From: an uncultured Campylobacter sp.
Lineage (GTDB): Bacteria; Campylobacterota; Campylobacteria; Campylobacterales; Campylobacteraceae
Direction of reading: 5' to 3'
DNA length: 29,874 nucleotides
NCBI RefSeq assembly: GCF_938017615.1
Contig: NZ_CALIJA010000029.1
Coordinates: 1-29,874 of the forward strand
Shown here one piece after another: positions 27,887-29,874 of this stretch; within the stretch, counting starts at the first letter, position 1, and each line of letters starts with the position of its first letter. The notes under the pieces were generated by a model. That model had not been told where the DNA came from. It made no database searches and worked only from the letters and a program-made list of their open reading frames with translations. Made by a program: the position numbers and the translations under genes.

Positions 27887-27895
27887 ATTTTAGCA
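27887..27895 (-). promoter_or_regulatory. Candidate promoter of the TRAP-pycB unit
   Basis: TGC directly before TAAAAT (27892-27887, minus strand), an extended -10, lies 42 bases before the small permease start. Confidence 0.5.
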
Positions 27896-27913
27896 AAAAT
27901 ATCTGCAATTTAT

Positions 27914-27919
27914 TATAAA
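27914..27919 (+). promoter_or_regulatory. Candidate -10 box for the 27942 gene
   Basis: TATAAA lies 22 bases before the ATG in the divergent gap; the resulting leader would be about 16 bases with AAAGGA as ribosome site. Confidence 0.4.
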
Positions 27920-27941
27920 ATTATGCACGGAAAGGATTTTT

Positions 27942-28553
27942 ATGATTTTAAAATTTCAAAACAAATACTCTAAAAGATTTCTCGTCTTTTGCGCTATCTG
28001 GGCGATTTTTTGGCTAGCATTTTCATATTTTTTCTTGCAAAAATTCCTTTTTATCTATCCGGAAAGCTTTAGTATTCACGTGAGATTAGCACTTTGCGCC
28101 ATAGCGCTAGGAACGGTGATTTTAGCGGTTTGCGGCAAGAGCGTTTACGGCGCAATCTGTGGATATGCGGTGTGGTTTTACGGCGCGGCGCTAGGATTTG
28201 CCTCGTCGTTAAATTTAGCCAAAATCCGCGTCGTACTGCGCGAAGACAGCGAAATGGGAGGGATAAGCGGCTGCGGCGGAGCGGTGAAATTTTTAAATTT
28301 CGATCTAAGCGCGGTGCCGATTTTTAAGCCGTTTAACAGCTGCGCATTCGACATACCGGCAGTACCAACTGATGTAACGCTAGAGGGGCTGCAAGCTAAG
28401 CTAACGGCGCTTTATAGCGGAGGCTGGTATCTGTTTCCAGCAAGTAAAAGCGTGGATCTGGCGCAATTTTGGAGCTTTATCTTTATATTTTTCGCAATTG
28501 TTTGGATGATTGGAATTTTTCTTGGATTTATAAATAAAAAGGCGCAGAGATAG
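27942..28553 (+). CDS. Four-helix membrane protein with a periplasmic cysteine pair
   Basis: I cannot name this 203-residue protein. Membrane segments lie at about 12-38, 46-64, 67-89 and 174-197. Positive residues at both ends put N and C termini in the cytoplasm, which leaves an 80-residue loop (about 90-173) in the periplasm with Cys111 (SGCGG) and Cys134 (NSCAFD). This topology and cysteine loop recall DsbB/DsbI thiol oxidoreductases, but the first periplasmic loop has no CxxC, so a normal DsbB activity is unlikely. AAAGGA precedes the ATG. It stands alone between divergent TRAP genes and a convergent pilin gene. Confidence 0.7.
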   Translation: MILKFQNKYSKRFLVFCAIWAIFWLAFSYFFLQKFLFIYPESFSIHVRLALCAIALGTVILAVCGKSVYGAICGYAVWFYGAALGFASSLNLAKIRVVLREDSEMGGISGCGGAVKFLNFDLSAVPIFKPFNSCAFDIPAVPTDVTLEGLQAKLTALYSGGWYLFPASKSVDLAQFWSFIFIFFAIVWMIGIFLGFINKKAQR

Positions 28554-28572
28554 TCCCCGCGCCAAAGAAGCT

Positions 28573-28965
28573 CTATTGAATAATCAATAAAGCGTCGGAT
28601 GAGTAGACAGCATTTATATTCTTTAACCCCGGCATCTCCCATACGTGAGCACATAGGCCATCTGTACTCTTTTTAAGAGTAACCTTATTTTTGCTATCGA
28701 CAGTGTATGTAGCACAAACCTTATTCTTTGCGGTAATAGGATTTTTAACATTCGTCATGTTATTAAAACCTGTCGTGCTATTATCATACTCGCCTTGCGA
28801 AGTATAATAAGCCATTAGATCAGTCAGTGATGTAGATACGTTCTGCGCTGCTCTAACGACTTCCGCATCATCACGCGTAGCTGCTAGTTTTGGAATGGCA
28901 ATTGCCGCCAAAACACCTAAAATCACGATCACGAAAATTAATTCGATCATAGTAAAGCCCTTCAT
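28573..28965 (-). CDS. Type IV pilin-like / type II secretion pseudopilin
   Basis: A 130-residue protein with a type III (prepilin) signal: short basic leader MKG, cleavage before Phe, then FTMIELIFVIVILGVLAAIA with Glu at mature position 5. After the N-terminal helix comes a small globular domain with two cysteines (VCATY and LCAHV) that may form a C-terminal disulfide loop. Such proteins build pili, secretion or DNA-uptake pseudopili; Campylobacter has related pseudopilins in its transformation system. The ATG has AAAGGA upstream and a perfect -10 about 35 bases before. No assembly genes adjoin it, and its codon use is more AT-rich than that of cysQ. Confidence 0.88.
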   Translation of the reverse strand: MKGFTMIELIFVIVILGVLAAIAIPKLAATRDDAEVVRAAQNVSTSLTDLMAYYTSQGEYDNSTTGFNNMTNVKNPITAKNKVCATYTVDSKNKVTLKKSTDGLCAHVWEMPGLKNINAVYSSDALLIIQ

Positions 28966-29000
28966 GTTTTTATCCTTTGATAAAAAATTTTTGGACTTAT

Positions 29001-29006
29001 ATTATA
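29001..29006 (-). promoter_or_regulatory. -10 box of the pilin-like gene
   Basis: A perfect TATAAT on the minus strand, 36 bases before the start codon, between cysQ and the pilin gene. It suggests a separate transcript for the pilin. Confidence 0.6.
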
Positions 29007-29028
29007 AGACGTTTACTATAAATTTAGC

Positions 29029-29802
29029 TTAAAAGTTCTTTGCGAATTCTAACATTTCAGATAAATTTTTCATCGCATTCGCGCCGACCGCCAAATAATG
29101 GTTATTTATCAGGCTTTTTCCGTTATAGAGCGGTGCCTTCATCGTCTTTAGATCCACTACCGCTCCGCCGCTTTGATGCAGCAAAAAATCTCCCGCGGCG
29201 ATGTCCCAAAGCGAGCAATCGCTAAATCTCGCATACGCGCTCGCACCCCCCTCGGCTAAGATGCAAAATTTTATCGCAGAGCCTTTGCGCACGAGCTGCA
29301 TTTTAAATTTTTGCGCGAATTGCGGATATTTCTCGGATTTGCTATGGCGGCCGTGCATGAAGATTTGCGGCGCACTAGCGGGGCAAGCGAGCAGCGCGCC
29401 GTTTTTATAGACTCCGCCGCCATTTGAGCTATATATGTCGCCGCTTATTGGTATGCTGATCACTGCTAAAATTGGGCGCCCACGCTCGATCAACGCGATG
29501 CAGACGCAAAACTCGCCGTTGCGCGCGATAAACTCCTTCGTGCCGTCCAGCGGATCTATCAGCCAAAATCTCTCCTCGCTCATGCGCCGCTTGCTATCCA
29601 GCACGCACTCTTCCGAGCAGATCGCGATGCCGCTAGGCTCCAGGGTGCTCATTATCACATCGTTTGCCGCAAGATCGGCATTCGTAAGCGGCGATTTGTC
29701 CGCTTTGACGAAAACATCAAATTTGTCGTAATTTTGCATTATCGCGGCGTTTGCCTTTTTTGCGGCATCTATTGCAAGCGCCAAAAGCTCATCCAAGCCC
29801 AC
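29029..29802 (-). CDS. cysQ: 3'(2'),5'-bisphosphate nucleotidase / inositol monophosphatase family
   Basis: It probably removes the 3'-phosphate of PAP, a by-product of sulfate assimilation, or acts on inositol phosphates. The 257-residue protein has the Li-sensitive phosphatase motifs: Glu64/Glu65 in ICSEEC, WLIDPLDGTKEF (Asp83, Asp86) and SDCSLWDIAAGD near residue 205. The DGTKEF form is typical of CysQ; inositol monophosphatases usually have DGTxNF. The start is GTG at 29802 with AAGGAG six bases upstream. An extended -10 (TGATAGAAT, 29835-29827, minus) lies just upstream. Confidence 0.9.
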   Translation of the reverse strand: MGLDELLALAIDAAKKANAAIMQNYDKFDVFVKADKSPLTNADLAANDVIMSTLEPSGIAICSEECVLDSKRRMSEERFWLIDPLDGTKEFIARNGEFCVCIALIERGRPILAVISIPISGDIYSSNGGGVYKNGALLACPASAPQIFMHGRHSKSEKYPQFAQKFKMQLVRKGSAIKFCILAEGGASAYARFSDCSLWDIAAGDFLLHQSGGAVVDLKTMKAPLYNGKSLINNHYLAVGANAMKNLSEMLEFAKNF

Positions 29803-29826
29803 TTTCGCTCCTTAAATTTAACGGTG

Positions 29827-29835
29827 ATTCTATCA
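29827..29835 (-). promoter_or_regulatory. Candidate cysQ promoter (extended -10)
   Basis: TGA directly before TAGAAT on the minus strand, 25 bases before the GTG start. The form matches the extended -10 upstream of ansB. Confidence 0.45.
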
Positions 29836-29874
29836 AATTTAAAATTCCAAATCTATAAATTTACGCAAGCAAAA

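Overview
The window looks like chromosome from a Campylobacter-type epsilonproteobacterium of the higher-GC, non-thermophilic group; C. gracilis, C. showae or C. rectus would be reasonable guesses, but the species cannot be fixed from here. The grounds are the protein set (two-subunit PycB, AccB/AccC pair, Campylobacter-type Dcd, RDD-LptD-PNPase cluster), the very frequent AAATTT/TAAAATTT words, frequent TTG starts, and gene pairs that are neighbours in C. jejuni (accC-accB-dcd and argH-pckA-pycB). It is mostly core chromosome. No insertion sequence, phage gene, tRNA, rRNA or CRISPR array was seen.

Layout from left to right. The 5' part of accC and all of accB (minus strand) are followed by a gene-poor gap and a periplasmic L-asparaginase. 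A divergent promoter region then starts a plus-strand operon: dcd, topA, a metallophosphoesterase and a CPA2-type antiporter, with junctions that overlap or nearly touch. The phosphoesterase is the oddest gene in the window. About 230 residues of Asn/Ala/Leu/Asp/Ser-rich repeat sit inside its catalytic domain, between two metal-ligand motifs. After an AT-rich palindrome cluster comes an AT-rich orphan gene (7915-8373). A minus-strand operon follows: purD, RDD protein, lptD, a phosphoribosyltransferase-like gene, pnp and a universal stress protein. It is preceded by a structured RNA with its own promoter, most likely 6S RNA.

Further right lie hemD, a roughly 600-base gap with two possible tiny coupled ORFs, and argH, all on the minus strand. 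Next are a plus-strand S51 peptidase and an unknown 184-residue protein. A minus-strand central-carbon block follows: TRAP transporter small and large permease, pycB, then pckA (own promoter) and a CAP-domain lipoprotein that overlaps pckA. Together these could import an organic acid, carboxylate pyruvate to oxaloacetate and convert it to PEP for gluconeogenesis, which suits an asaccharolytic organism; the import step is inference. The right end has a four-helix membrane protein with two loop cysteines, a type IV pilin-like/pseudopilin gene and cysQ.

The findings most worth following are the repeat-expanded phosphoesterase, the putative 6S RNA, the tiny ORFs after argH, the TRAP pair with no binding protein, and the AT-rich orphan gene.
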